Source: Dama dama (Eukaryota; Chordata; Mammalia; Artiodactyla; Cervidae). From it: a stretch of 64,000 nucleotides of DNA. Location of the stretch: the NCBI RefSeq assembly GCF_033118175.1, contig NC_083691.1, positions 13,861,001 to 13,925,000 on the forward strand, in the 5' to 3' direction. The notes under the pieces are model-generated. The model ran no database searches and was not told the DNA's origin. It saw only the letters and a program-made list of their open reading frames with translations. Positions 46,268-57,099 of the stretch are shown piece after piece. The number at the start of each line of letters is the position of its first letter. The first letter of the stretch is position 1. Both the position numbers and the translations under genes were made by a program.

Positions 46268-46590
46268 GCCTTTTCTGGGTTTCCCTGATAGCTCAGTTGG
46301 TAAAGAATTCGCCTGCACTGCAGGAGACCCTGGTTTGATTCCTGGGTTGGGAAGATCTGCTAAAGAAGGAATTGGCTACCCACTCCAGTATTCTTGGGCT
46401 TCGCTTGTGGCTCAGCTGGTAAAGAATCCACCTGCAATGTGGGAGACCTGTGTTTGATCACTGGGTTGGTCAGATCCCCTGGAGAAGGGAAAGGCTACCC
46501 ACTCTAGTATTCTGGCCTGGAGAATTCCATGGACTGAATAGCCCATGGGATCACAAAGAGTCGGACACAAATGAGCGACTTTCACTAGTT
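46268..46590 (+). mobile_element. Bov-tA SINE with duplicated head
   Basis: 'tttccctgatagctcagttg' is followed by a second head 'cttcgcttgtggctcagctg', then one body and the tail 'caaatgagcgactttcact'. It has the same double-head structure as 42207-42523, so a two-head subfamily is likely. Confidence 0.92.
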
Positions 46591-48391
46591 TTAACTGAGC
46601 ATTTTATATGATTCTATTTTCTCTCTTAATATATCAATTATACTTCTTTTTTTAAAAAAAAGTTAGTGGTTGTCCTAGAATTTGCTGTGTACTTTTTCAT
46701 CTAATAAGTCCATTTTCAAACCGTGCTGTATACCACTTCCCAGAGAGTGCAGTTTCCTTGTAAAACGGCATTCACAATTCCTCCCTCCCTTCCCTAATAA
46801 CGTTGCTGTTACTCATTTCATTTCTTCTTAAGCTGTAATCAACCAACACATTATTGCTATTATTACTTTGAACAGTTTTCTGTTAGATCAGTTAAGATTA
46901 AGAAAAGTAAAAAGGATTTATTCTACTCTTATTTATTCCTTTTCTGATGCTCTTCTCTTTATGTAGATTTGAGTTCTGACCTAGATCATTTTCTTTCTCT
47001 GAACAGCTTCTGTTAACATTGCTTGTAAAGCAAGTCTGTGGGCAACAAATTCCTTCAGTTTTTGTTTATCTGAGAAAGTCTTTATTTCTCCTTCACCTTT
47101 GAAGGATAATTTCCCTGGATACAGAATTCTAAGTTTACGGGATTTTTCTTTCAACATTTAAAATGTTTCATTCCACTTTCTTCTTACATGGTTTCTGATG
47201 AGAGGCTAATGTAATTTTTTTTTCTTATTCCTCTATAGGTAAGATGTTTTCCCCTTCTGGCTTCTGTCAAGGTTTCCTCTTTGTCTCTGGTTTTCTGCAG
47301 TTTGAATATAATATGTATAGGTATAAATTTCTTTGGTATTTCTCCTGTGTGTCTCTCTCCGAGTGTCTTGGATCGCTGGTTTGGGTGCCTCATTAATTTT
47401 GGAAAATTCTCAGCCATTATAGCTTCAAATATTTCTTCTGTTCCTTTCTTTTTTCTCTTTCTGGTGTTTTCATTGTATTTCAAGCCTTTTGTATTGTTCC
47501 ACTGTTTCAGGACTTTCTCCCTTTTTTCATTTCAAAAGGAACTGCCAGGTTACATTATAATTCTATTTTTAATTTTTTGTGGACCCTCCATACTGTTTTT
47601 CACAATGGCTGCACCATTTTACATTCCCTACAAGAGGGCGTATGGATTCCCTCTTCTCCACATTCTCGCCAACATTCATTATTTCTTGTCTTTTTGATAA
47701 TAGCTATTCTAATAGACATGAGGTAATGACTCATTGTGATTTTGATTTTCATTTCCCTGATGATTAATAATGTTGAGCATCTTTTCAGTTACCTGTTGGC
47801 CATCTATATGTCTTCTCTGAACAAATGTCTTTTCAGATATTCTGCCCAGTTTAAAATCTGATTGGCTTTTTGACTATTGAGTCATATGTGTTCTTATGTA
47901 TTTTTAATATTAACCCCTTACTAGGTATATAATTTGCAATTATTTCTTCCCATTCAGTAGGTTGCCTTTTCATTCTGTTGGTGGTTTCCTTTGCTGTGCA
48001 GAAACATTTTAGTTTGGTGTGGTTCGACTTGTTCATTTTTGCTTTTGTTACTTTTGCTTTTGGTGTGGAGATTTAAAAAAAAAAAGAATCATTACAAAGG
48101 CCTATGTCAAGGAGCTTACTGCCTGTTTTTTTCTAGGGGTTTAATGGTTTCAGGTCTTAAGTTCAAGTCTTTTTCATGTTGAGTTAATTTTTTGTGTATG
48201 GTGTTAGATGGTGGCCCAGTTTCATTCTTTTACATGTGGCTGTACAATTTTTCCAACACCATTTATTGAAGAAACCGTCCTTTCCCTATTGTATATCCTT
48301 GACTTCTTTATTGTAAATTAATTGACCATATATGCATGGGTTTATTTCTGGGCTCTCTGTTCTACTGATATATGTGTCTGTCTTTATCCCA

Positions 48392-48601
48392 GTGAGTGTG
48401 TGTTCAGTTGCATCCAACTCTTTGCAACTCTATGAACTATAACCCACCAGGCTTCTCTGTCTATGGAATTTCCAGCCAAGAATGCTGGAGTGGGTTGCCA
48501 CTTTCTACTCCTGGGGATATTCCTGACCCAGTGATCAAACCCAGTCTCTCGTATCCCCTGGCAGGCAGATTCTTTACCACTGTGCCACCTGGGAAGTCTT
48601 T
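48392..48601 (-). mobile_element. Bov-tA SINE, antisense, with 9-bp target duplication
   Basis: The tail 'gtgttcagttgcatccaact', the body 'ctggagtgggttgccacttt' and the head 'ctgtgccacctgggaagtct' are present. A 9-bp duplication (tttatccca) lies at 48383-48391 and 48602-48610 within L1 text. Confidence 0.92.
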
Positions 48602-48609
48602 TTTATCCC

Positions 48610-48928
48610 AATACCACACTGTTTTCACTACTATAGCTTTGTAATATAGTTTGAAATCAGGAAATGTGATGCCTTCAGTTTTGTCCTTCTTTCTCAAGGT
48701 TGCTTTGGCTATTTGGAGTCTTTTTTGGTTCTGTACAAATTTTAGGATTGTTTGTTCTATTTCTGTGAAAAATACCCTTAGAATTTTTATAGGGATTGCA
48801 TTGGATCTGTATGTTGTTTTCAGAAGTATGAACATTTTGACAATGTTAATTATTCCAATCCATGAGTACAGAATATTTTTGCATTTATTTGTCTTTAATT
48901 TCTTTTGTTGATATCTTACAGTTTTCAA
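48610..48928 (-). pseudogene. L1 ORF2 C-terminal remnant
   Basis: The minus-strand frame contains ILYSWIGIINIVKMFILLKT and SNAIPIKILRVFFTEIEQTI, then FVQNQKRLQIAKATLRKKDK and GITFPDFKLYYKAIVVKTVW. This is the conserved stretch C-terminal to the RT domain of L1 ORF2. The frame runs on into the Bov-tA SINE at 48392, so the gene is broken. Confidence 0.93.
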
Positions 48929-49538
48929 TATATGGGTCTTTCAAATCCTTAGTTAAATTTCATCCTGAATATTTTATTCTTTTTGATGAGATTGTAAATG
49001 AGATTGTTTTCTTGATTTCTCTTTCTGATAGTTTGTTATTAGTATATAGAAAGCAACAGATTTTTGTGTATTGATTTTATATCTTGCAACTTTACTGAAT
49101 TCATTTATTTTTTCTCACAGTTTTTTTTAATGGATTCATTATGGTTTTCTAAATATAACATCATGTCATCTGCAAATAGTGACAGTTTTGCTTTTTCATC
49201 TCCAATTTGGATTCCTTTTATTTCTTTTTCTTGCCTAATTTCTCTGGATAGGACAATTCCTATTTTGTTCCTATTATATTAAATTAAACTGATAAGAGTG
49301 GACATCTTTGTCTTGCTGCTGGTCTTAGAGGAAGAACTTTAAGCTTCTCACCATTGAGCATGATATTAGCTGAGGGTTTGTCATAATTATGACCTTTATT
49401 ATGCTGGGATACCTTCACTCTATACCTGATTTGCTGAGAATTTTTATCAAAAATGAATGTTGAACTTTGTCAAATGCCTTTTATGCATCTATTGAGATGA
49501 TCATATGCTTTTAATCCTTCATTTTATTAATGTGGGTA

Positions 49539-49993
49539 CAGTAAGTCCCCTACATATGAATGAGTTCTGTTCCAAGAATGTGTTCATAAGTTCAATTTTT
49601 TTGTTAAGTCCAACAAAGTTAGCCTAGGTACCCAACTAACCCAGGCAGCTCTATAGTACTGTACTGTAATAGGTTTATAATACTCTTCACACAAATAATA
49701 CATACAAAACAAATACAAGAAAATAAAGCATTTTTAATCTTACAGTACAGTACCTTAAAAAGTACAGTAGTACAGTACAACAGCTGGTATACAGGAGTTG
49801 CATCAAGTGAAAAGGCAAGAAGAGTTACTTACTGGAGGAGGAAGAAAAGGTGGGAGATGGTAGAGCTGAAGGATCGTCAGCAATAGGAGATGGAGGGCAA
49901 GCTACAATTTCACTCATGTCAGATGATGATGGAATGCAAGTTCACATCTTTGAAAGCTTGCAACTTGAAGGTTCATATGTAGGGGACTTACTG
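49539..49993. mobile_element. Tc1/mariner-type (Tigger-like) nonautonomous DNA transposon
   Basis: The 455-bp element has perfect 22-bp terminal inverted repeats at 49539-49560 and 49972-49993, starting CAGTAAGTCCCC. It has TA on both sides (49537-49538 and 49994-49995), the mariner/Tigger target-duplication type. Removing it restores contiguous L1 text ('gtggg' + 'tatcacattgactgattt'). No transposase is encoded. The internal 'acagtacagtaccttaaaaa' tract is characteristic of its family, which I cannot name with certainty. Confidence 0.85.
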
Positions 49994-50067
49994 TATATCA
50001 CATTGACTGATTTGCAGTTGATGAACAAGTCCTTGTATACCTAAAATAAATCCCATTTAATCATGGT

Positions 50068-50490
50068 GGATGTGAGAGTTGGACTGTGTAGAAAGCTGAG
50101 CGCTGAAAAATTGATGCTTTTGAACTGTGGTGTTGGAGAATACTCTTGAGAGTCTCTTGGACTGCAAGGAGATCCAACCAATCCATCCTAAAGGAGATCA
50201 GTCCTGGGTGTTCATTGGAAGGACTGATGCTGAAGCTGAAACTCCAGTACTTTGGCCACCTCATGTGAACAGTTGACTCATTGGAAAAGACCCTGATGCT
50301 GGGAGGGATTGGGGGCGGGAGGAGAAGGGGACAACAGAGGATGAGATGGCTGGATGGCATCACCGACTCGATGGGCATGAGTTTGAGTAAACTCTGGGAG
50401 TTGGTGATGGACAGGGAGGCCTGGCGTGCTGCGATTCATGGGGTCGCAAAGAGTCAGACACGACTGAGCGACTGAACTGAACTGAACAGA
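50068..50490 (+). mobile_element. BovB LINE 3' end, sense
   Basis: 'gtggatgtgagagttggact', 'ggtgttggagaatactcttg', 'gacagggaggcctggcgtgc', 'cgcaaagagtcagacacgac' and the end 'gaactgaactgaac' follow the sense BovB 3' end. It is inserted in the second L1. Confidence 0.92.
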
Positions 50491-52194
50491 TGATCCTTTT
50501 AATATATTGTTTAATTTAGTTTGATAATAATTTGTTGTGGATTTTTGCATCCATGTTCATCAAGAATATTGATCCATACTTTTTTTCTCGTGGCATCATT
50601 GTCTGATTTTGGTATCAAGGTAATGCTGACCTCATAAAATGAATTTGGAAGAATTCCCTCGTCTTCTATTTTTTAAAGGGTGTGAGAAGGACTGGTATTA
50701 ATTCTTTGAGTGTTTGGTAGAGTTGACCAGTGAAGCCATCTGGTCCTGGGCTTTTGTTTGTTGGGAGGTTTTTTTATTGATTCAGTTTTCTTACTTAATT
50801 GGCCTGTTCAGATTATCTCATTTTGACTAAGTTTTGGTAGGTTGGTTCTGTGAATTTATCCATTTCTTCTAGGTTGTCCAAAGACATTTTTCCTGGACAT
50901 TCTGTTTTTTTTTTTTTTTTGCCCATTCTTTTGTTCTTTGCATTTCAGTTTGTGACATTTCTATTAACATATCTTCAGGCTCACTGATCTTTCCTTAGCT
51001 CTGTCTAATCTATTTCTGAGTCCACTGAGGGTTTCACCTCTATTATGGTGTTTTTAATTTCTAGCATTTCCTTTTGATTGTTTCTTAAAGTATTCATCTC
51101 TCTTCTTACCTCACCCATCTGTTATGGAATGTACTTTTTCCATCAGAGCCCTTAAAATATTAATCATCATTATTTTATATTCTCCATTGAATAATTCCAA
51201 TTCTGTGTCATATCTGAATCTGATTTTGATGCTTACTTTGTCTCTTCAGGCCACTTTTTTTCCTCATCTTTTAGCAGATCTTGTAATTTGGGGTTGAAAG
51301 CTGAATGTGATATATCAGGTACTAAGAACTGAGACAATCAGGCTGTAAGTGTGAGGTTTTGTTAACTTGGCTGGGAGCTGGGCTGTAATTAATGTTTGCT
51401 GCAGCTGTAGGTGCCAGAGGCCTCAGTTTCCTTGGTTTTATTTTCTACTTCCGATTGTCTTTGGGTTTCCCTAAAAACTCCTTCTTAAATTGCTTTGCAG
51501 CTCTTTGTTGTATCCATTGTTGTTATATTGGAGTCCCGTTGATGTGGTGGTAGGATGTTGGGGACAGAGAGCATTTGATAACCTGTTTAAATCTCAGTTT
51601 CTTAATAGGCTTGAGTCCTTGAACTGTGAAGTCTTTTTTTTTTTTTTCTCCCCTTTTGTGAGACAGGAAGGCTGGCAAGGCCAAAGTTGTCTAATTGCCC
51701 TTCCCTCGGGTCAGGTAAGCCTCAGGTAAAGCCAGGCAGGCTTTTGTTACGGAGAACACTCTGGGCATATGTCAGAATGATTACTTTCTCCTCACCCCTG
51801 CCTGAAGCATGAGAGATTTTTCTCCTATAGTCACCTTAAGAACCTGGTTAGGCTCTAGATGTCAGGGATACCGTAAGACTGAGCTCCCAAGAATTTGTAA
51901 CTCTCAATCTAGTCCATCCAGCACTTCTTCAGTTACCAATTAAGTGTTCCTATCAGTTACTGGCTCTAGCAACTTCTGCTCCCAGCAAGCTGATCTCAGC
52001 TGTGATTCTCCATGTTCACTCTCTGTCCAGTTTTCAGGTTGGCAGTTTGCCCTGTGACCTCATTTCTCTGATGGATGTAAGAAAAGCCATCCATTTCTGG
52101 TTTGCTCATCTTTTTTCTTGTTATAAGGATGGGAGTGATTTCCAAGCTCTGTTTGTGTCAGAGCTGTATCTGGAAGTCCTTTCTAACCATTTTA

Positions 52195-52305
52195 TACTTT
52201 GCACACCAACCTGTTTTGCAAAGAAAAGACAGATGAAGCTCAGAGAGGTTAAGAAATGTGCCCAGGGTCACCCAGCTAATGGGTGATAGAGCCAAAATTC
52301 TTTCT
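52195..52305 (-). repeat. MIR fragment, antisense
   Basis: 'aagacagatgaagctcagag' and 'cccagggtcacccagctaat' are clear antisense MIR core and 3' blocks. Confidence 0.75.
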
Positions 52306-52957
52306 TACACTCCAATGGTCTTTAAGAAACTGTACCAATCCCAAGCATTCCAGAGGTGTTTACCATACAGGCCCATTCCAAAGTTTTTCATGAAATTCCT
52401 GGTGAAATCTGGGCTTAATCATTTAACCTGAGAGTGAAGTAAGAACTTCATGAGTCATCTAGTCAGTTCTCCGCCTCTAAACAAGAAAATTAACCCAAGA
52501 TAAAATCTTATCCAGCCCAGAGTTCATCATCTCTCACATGGAGCCAACTTCAGTATTCACTAATAGCATCCTTTAATGTGTGCTCATCTTACTGTGCAGA
52601 ATCAGAGTCTTTAAAACCAGAGAGGCCTTAGAGATCAACTATTCAACCCCCTTGCTTTACAGATGAGGGACGCTGAGACTCTGAACTCCCTGCTGTCCAT
52701 TGGCTTTCTACCTCCTTATCTTGCTCTTTGTCCTAGATATTTCTAGGAATAATTTAGACACACTTCTTTTTGAAATAGTCAATGCGTAGTCACGTGCTAA
52801 AACTTGTGTTCTGCTCCATCTTTTGCCCCATGGGAGAGGTGAGAAGGCAGACACCATGCCCCTGGGGGGCCCTCCATCTCACTGCAAGACTTAGGAGACT
52901 TCTAGTGATCAGGTATCCTTGACCTCCATCAGTCTTCTCTGAGGTCTGGATAAACCA
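52306..52957. other. non-repeat stretch, no gene seen
   Basis: A MIR/L2-like patch lies at about 52615-52690 ('gctttacagatgagggacgc'). Otherwise nothing is recognised. Confidence 0.4.
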
Positions 52958-53191
52958 GTGGTTCTCAATTGGAGCTGATATCCCCTGTCACCTGGAGACA
53001 TGTGGCCATGTCTGGAGACATCTTTGCTTGCCACAACTGGGGAAGGAAGGAGGGAAGGTGCTATTGGCATCTAGTGGGTGGAGGCCAGGGATGCTCTAGA
53101 CACTGTTATGCATAGGATACTCCCCCTCCCCCAACAAAGAACTTTCTGGCCCCAAATCTTAAAAAGCTGGCAAGGTCGAGAAGTCCTGGGG
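52958..53191 (+). mobile_element. hAT-Charlie nonautonomous copy (MER20-group-like)
   Basis: The blocks 'ccagtggttctcaattggag', 'catgtctggagacatctttg', 'ggcatctagtgggtggaggc', 'cagggatgctctagacactg' and 'gtcgagaagtcctggg' follow a MER20-group element. The terminal CAGTGGTTCTCAA is kept. Confidence 0.85.
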
Positions 53192-53957
53192 TGGAGTGTA
53201 TTCACTCAGGATCTCCACAGTAGCTCTTTGTGTGCGTGAAACGGCCACATTTTCCCTTCAGCTTTCCTAAAAGACAGCTCCTGGGGCATGGAAGCACTTC
53301 CCCGGGGGCCCCACTGCGGTCACGTGATGTAGCTGCCAATCAACTCGGGGCGAGGGCTAGCAGCCTCCCAGGAAGGGTGTGCTCCCAAAGTGCTCTGCAA
53401 GACCTTACATGACTGAGGTGCTTTCTTCTTGGTAGCAGGTGGGTGTCTCTGCCCACACTTCCCCGCTGATCACGTATGCGGAGGGAGGAGGAAGCCTTAT
53501 ATAAGCGCAGCCTCACGCAACCTTCTGTCATTTTGGCACTCCAGGGCCTGGGGAACCCCTCCCTCCTAAAGTCTTGAGGGAATGTGGCTGTCTTCCGAAC
53601 AGGCCCGGTAGGGACGCTAGCCACCTGCAGGGTAAAATCTGTGCTCTGTAGCCTTTGGGATGGGCCTGGCCAACCTCCTGTCCATCTTCTGCAACCCCAG
53701 CGCCCCAGCCCCGCTCTCTTCTCACATGCCACACATGGTGCTTCTCAGCGGCCAGGCCAAAGTGCTTCCTTCTGCGCCTCTGCTCTGCTCCTGCTTGCCT
53801 CCCTGCCTGCAGCCTACCTTCCCTAACTTGACTGCCTGAGCAATGCCCCCCGGGCATGACCCCCCTTTGTGAAACTTCCAGGTCCCTCGCCCTGCCAGTC
53901 ATACTGTCTTCTCTGTTGTCGGTTCTTGGCACACCACCCCCCTGCAGGTGTTACTTT
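53192..53957. other. GC-rich stretch, no gene seen
   Basis: A short GC-rich, moderately CpG-containing stretch. Minus frames 53340-53732 and 53528-53932 and plus frame 53584-53826 have low-information translations and no splice context. The TATA-like site (53498-53504) is listed separately. Confidence 0.35.
53498..53504 (+). promoter_or_regulatory. TATA-like site (TATATAA), weak
   Basis: 'ccttatataagcgcagcc' lies in a GC-rich, repeat-free segment with a GGAGG-rich upstream part. If real, it would start transcription near 53530 on the plus strand. No first exon is visible downstream; a chance TATA is the default. Confidence 0.2.
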
Positions 53958-54500
53958 CAGTTCAGTTCAGTCACTCAGTCATGTCCGACTCTTCGTGACC
54001 CCATGAACCGCAGCACACCAGGCCTCCCTGTCCATCACCAACTCCCAGAGTCCACCCAAACCCATGTCCATTGAGTTGGTGATGCCATCCAACCATCTCA
54101 TCCTCTCTTGTCCCTTTCTCCTCCTGCCCTCAATCTTTGCCAGCATCAGGGTCTTTTCCATTGAGTCAGTTCTTCGCATCAGGTGGCCAAAGTATTGGCG
54201 TTTCAGCTTCAACATCTGTCCTTCCAATGAACACCCAAGACTGATCTCCTTTAAGATGGACTGGTTGGATCTCCTTGTAGTCCAAGGGACTCTCAAGAGT
54301 CTTCTCCAACACCACAGTTCAAAAGCATCAATTCTTCAGCTCTCAGCTTTCTTTATAGTCCAACTCTCACATCCACACATGACCACTGGAAAAACCATAG
54401 CCTTGACTAGATGGACCTTTCTTTGTTGGCAAAGTAATGTCTCTGCTTTTTAATATGCTGTCTAGGTTGGTCATAACTTTCCTTCCAAGATCATAAATGT
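53958..54500 (-). mobile_element. BovB LINE 3' end, antisense
   Basis: About 540 bp from 'cagttcagttcagtcactca' through 'catgtccattgagttggtga', 'atgaacacccaagactgatc' and 'ctttatagtccaactctcac' to 'ttggtcataactttccttcc'. It is 5' truncated. Confidence 0.93.
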
Positions 54501-54799
54501 TAGTGTCTGTCTGTGTCCCCTCCCCACTTGCCTTCATGCATGCTTCATACATGCTTCATACTGGGGGCCTAGGGCCTAGCACAGCAAAAGGTTATTGAAG
54601 GAGTGAGTGAGTGAATGAATGAACAAGTGCTTGGATGGAATGTCTCCACTTCCTATTCTCAGAGTGGCTACGTCTGAGCCCCCTAATGATCCCCTGTTGC
54701 TCACTTGGTTACTTGAGACACAGGACACATTGACTTCAGGTCTACCTCGTCCCCTGCCATGGATGCTGTGTGGTCTTGAGCATACGTGTTCTCTACACT

Positions 54800-55021
54800 G
54801 GGGCTTCCCTGGTGACTCAGATGGTAAAGAATCCGCCTGCAATGCAGGAGACCAGGTTCGATCCCTGGGTTGGGAAGATTCCCTGGAGAAGGAAATGTCT
54901 ACCCACTTGAGTATTCCTGCCTGAAGAATCCCATGGACAGAGGAGCCTGGTGGGCTACAGTCCATGGAGTTGCGAAGAGTCAGACACGACTGAGTGACTA
55001 ACAGTTTAACTTTCACTTTCA
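54800..55021 (+). mobile_element. Bov-tA SINE
   Basis: The head 'gggcttccctggtgactcag', 'gaccaggttcgatccctggg', the body and the tail 'ctgagtgactaacagtttaa' are present. It is full length. Confidence 0.95.
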
Positions 55022-55059
55022 TTCTGGGTACACCCACGGTAGCCAGCGACAATGTGGTA

Positions 55060-55385
55060 CCCTGTCCTAGGCATGATCTCCGGTTGAGGAAGTAATAAAA
55101 TCGTAATCAAGTTCACAACTCTCCCTAATTCTCCATTTGCCGTGGCCCCAACTGGCCCCCAAACGGCACCGTTCTGAGCTCGAGTGCAGTGAAAGAAATA
55201 TTTTTCGTGCACTAATAAAATTACCTTTTCCAAAGAAGGCAATTTGCATGTTAATGTTTTGGGTAATTCTCTGCAGCTCCAGTGCCCTCGGGGCTGCAAT
55301 TTCTCTCTGACAAAGTGACAAAAATAAACTCCCGCATAAAAGAGCATTTCTCTTCTCTCTCATTTGTGCTCTAAAGTGACAGTCT
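55060..55385. promoter_or_regulatory. candidate conserved noncoding element
   Basis: Repeat-free between two SINEs, it has 'cggttgaggaagtaataaaa', 'aaagaaatatttttcgtgca', 'ctaataaaattaccttttcc' and 'caatttgcatgttaatgttt'. It contains an octamer-like ATTTGCAT and several ATTA/TAATAA cores. Mixed GC and AT with no repeats is typical of developmental enhancers. This is inference; conservation must be tested. Confidence 0.35.
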
Positions 55386-55570
55386 TAATAGAAGTCAAGT
55401 TGAAACCCACTTCTCTGTCTTATTTTTGACACTGTTCTGCCTCCTATCATCTCTCCAAGTGACAGGCCGGGTCCTTGGAGCTCCTTGGTGGTGCTGCTTC
55501 TTGAGGACAGGCCTTGGTCCTGGGGATTAGGGAAGAGGGCTGCATTTGGTGGGTGAGTCAGGGTGACCTA

Positions 55571-55776
55571 TTGTTGTTTAGTCACTCAGTCATGTTCAGC
55601 TCTGTGACCCCATGGACTGTAGCCCACCAGGCTTCTCTGTCCGTGCGATTTCCCAGGCAGGAATACTGGAGTGGGTTGCCATTTCCTTCCCCAGGGGATC
55701 TTCCCAACCCTGGGATTGCACCCATGTCTCCTGCATTGGCAGGCATATTCTTTACCACTGAACCACCCACCAGGGG
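55571..55776 (-). mobile_element. Bov-tA SINE, antisense
   Basis: The tail 'ttagtcactcagtcatgttc', the body 'actggagtgggttgccattt' and the head 'actgaaccacccacca' are present. It is full length. Confidence 0.94.
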
Positions 55777-56147
55777 TGACCTAACGTCCCCCAGGTCACC
55801 TATTATCTGGAAATAAAGAGCAACTACAATGGGATGGAGATTCTGAGCCTCTGCCCTCCAGGACCACAGCACACTGTTTCCCTGCCAGCCTTGGCCCCTT
55901 TCATCATCTAAAGATAATAAGGAAAGAAGCTCAGATTTGTGGGGTGTCTTCCAAGTGCCAGACTGGGCCCCCTTAACATCTAAGTTCTCTCACTGAACTG
56001 ACCCAAGAGCCAGACAGGGTAGGCAGAAAATGAGCTCTGAGAGTGAAGTGAATGAGCAGAGGTCACCTATTGCCATTGACCTTAGATGTGTGTGGCGTAA
56101 AGCCTGGATTCCTTCTGCACTGAATAGATGCTAAAAGTGTGCTCATA

Positions 56148-56285
56148 AACTTAGCCCCTGTGCCACAGCTACTCATGCCCGCATGCTTTGGAGCCCGTGC
56201 TCCACAACAAGAGAAGCCACCGCAATGAGAAGCCTGCACACCGCAATGGAGACCCAGCACCGCCAAAAATAACTAACTAAATACA
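56148..56285 (+). mobile_element. CHR-type SINE 3' part
   Basis: 'gcttagcccctgtgccacag'-type text (here 'cttagcccctgtgccacagc'), 'ggagcccgtgctccacaaca', 'agaagccaccgcaatgagaa' and an A-rich end. The 5' head is missing. 'tgctcata' occurs on both sides and may be its duplication. Confidence 0.7.
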
Positions 56286-56399
56286 ATTATTTTTTAAAAA
56301 AATATGCTCATAGCATCAGTGACCCAAGCAGCAGGAAGGGAGGAGAGGACAGCCATTTACCAAACACCCACCATGTACCATATGCTATGCCTATAGATT

Positions 56400-56890
56400 T
56401 CTTTTTTTTTTTTTTTTGAGCAGTAGAATGATTTATTTTTCATTTGTTTAATTAAAAATTTTTAATTAAAAAAATACACTTTTAAAGGTTACTTTTCATT
56501 CACAGTTATTTCAAAATATTGGCTATATTCCCCATGGTGTACAATCCATCCTACCTTACACCTAATAGCTTGCATGTGCCCCCAGCCAACCCTTATATTG
56601 GCCTTCCCCCCACACACACTGGTAACCACTAGTTTGTTCTCTATATCTGCAAGTCTGCTCCTTTTTTGTTATACTTACTAGTTTATTATATTTTTTAGAT
56701 TCCTCATATAAGTGACATCATGCGGTTATTTGTCTTTTTCTGTCTGACTTATTTTACTTAGCATAATGCCCTCCAAATCCATCCATGTTGCTTCAAATGG
56801 TAAAATTTCATTCTTTTTTTGTGGCTGAGTAATATTCTACTGTGAGTGTGTGTGTGTGTGTGTGTATCTTCTTTACCATTCATCTGTTGC
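56400..56890 (-). mobile_element. L1 3' untranslated region, antisense
   Basis: The poly-T start and 'cagtagaatgatttattttt' are followed by 'aaccactagtttgttctcta'. The last block is 'catccatgttgcttcaaatg'. These are antisense L1 3'-end blocks. A TG microsatellite lies within. Confidence 0.85.
56846..56865 (+). repeat. (TG)10 microsatellite
   Basis: Ten tandem GT dinucleotide units lie inside the L1 3' end. It is likely polymorphic and otherwise has no visible role. Confidence 0.95.
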
Positions 56891-57099
56891 TTGCATATCT
56901 TTATACTAATTGATTTCATTCCGTTAGTCAGCTCATGGCCAGGGAGCACTGACCTCTTGCCAGGCACCCGTGGTGACAGCAGGGCTAAGAGACCAATAGG
57001 ACAGACCCCCCGCCAGGCCCCAGACCCCTGACAGCATGGTAGCAAAGACAGATGGATGTTAGCACAGAAACACAGAAATAAACACTTACTTACCTGCTA

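Larger units (their letters stand above)
47547..50880 (-). mobile_element. second L1 (antisense), nested, 5' truncated
   Basis: It starts with antisense 3' text ('tttgtggaccctccatactg', 'gttgagcatcttttcagtta') and passes the ORF2 C-terminus (48600-48930). It ends in the RT region near 50880. It splits the older L1, whose 5' text continues after it. It is itself split by a Bov-tA (48392), a DNA transposon (49539) and a BovB end (50068). Confidence 0.75.
42175..52190 (-). mobile_element. old L1 (antisense), near full length but heavily split
   Basis: Antisense L1 text runs in order through 42540-42760 and 42950-45180 (ORF2, RT and endonuclease region), 46590-47546 and 50880-52190 (ORF1/5' part and 5' untranslated region). 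Gaps are filled by nested insertions: SINEs at 42207, 42590, 42766 and 46268; BovB at 45181; and a second L1 at 47547-50880. Many stops remain, so it is inactive. Boundaries and subfamily are approximate. Confidence 0.7.

Noticed and set aside
42207..46590. Repeated near-identical units that could suggest a CRISPR-like or tandem array
   Set aside because: The units are dispersed SINEs with target duplications, of different orientation, in vertebrate DNA; no regular spacers exist.
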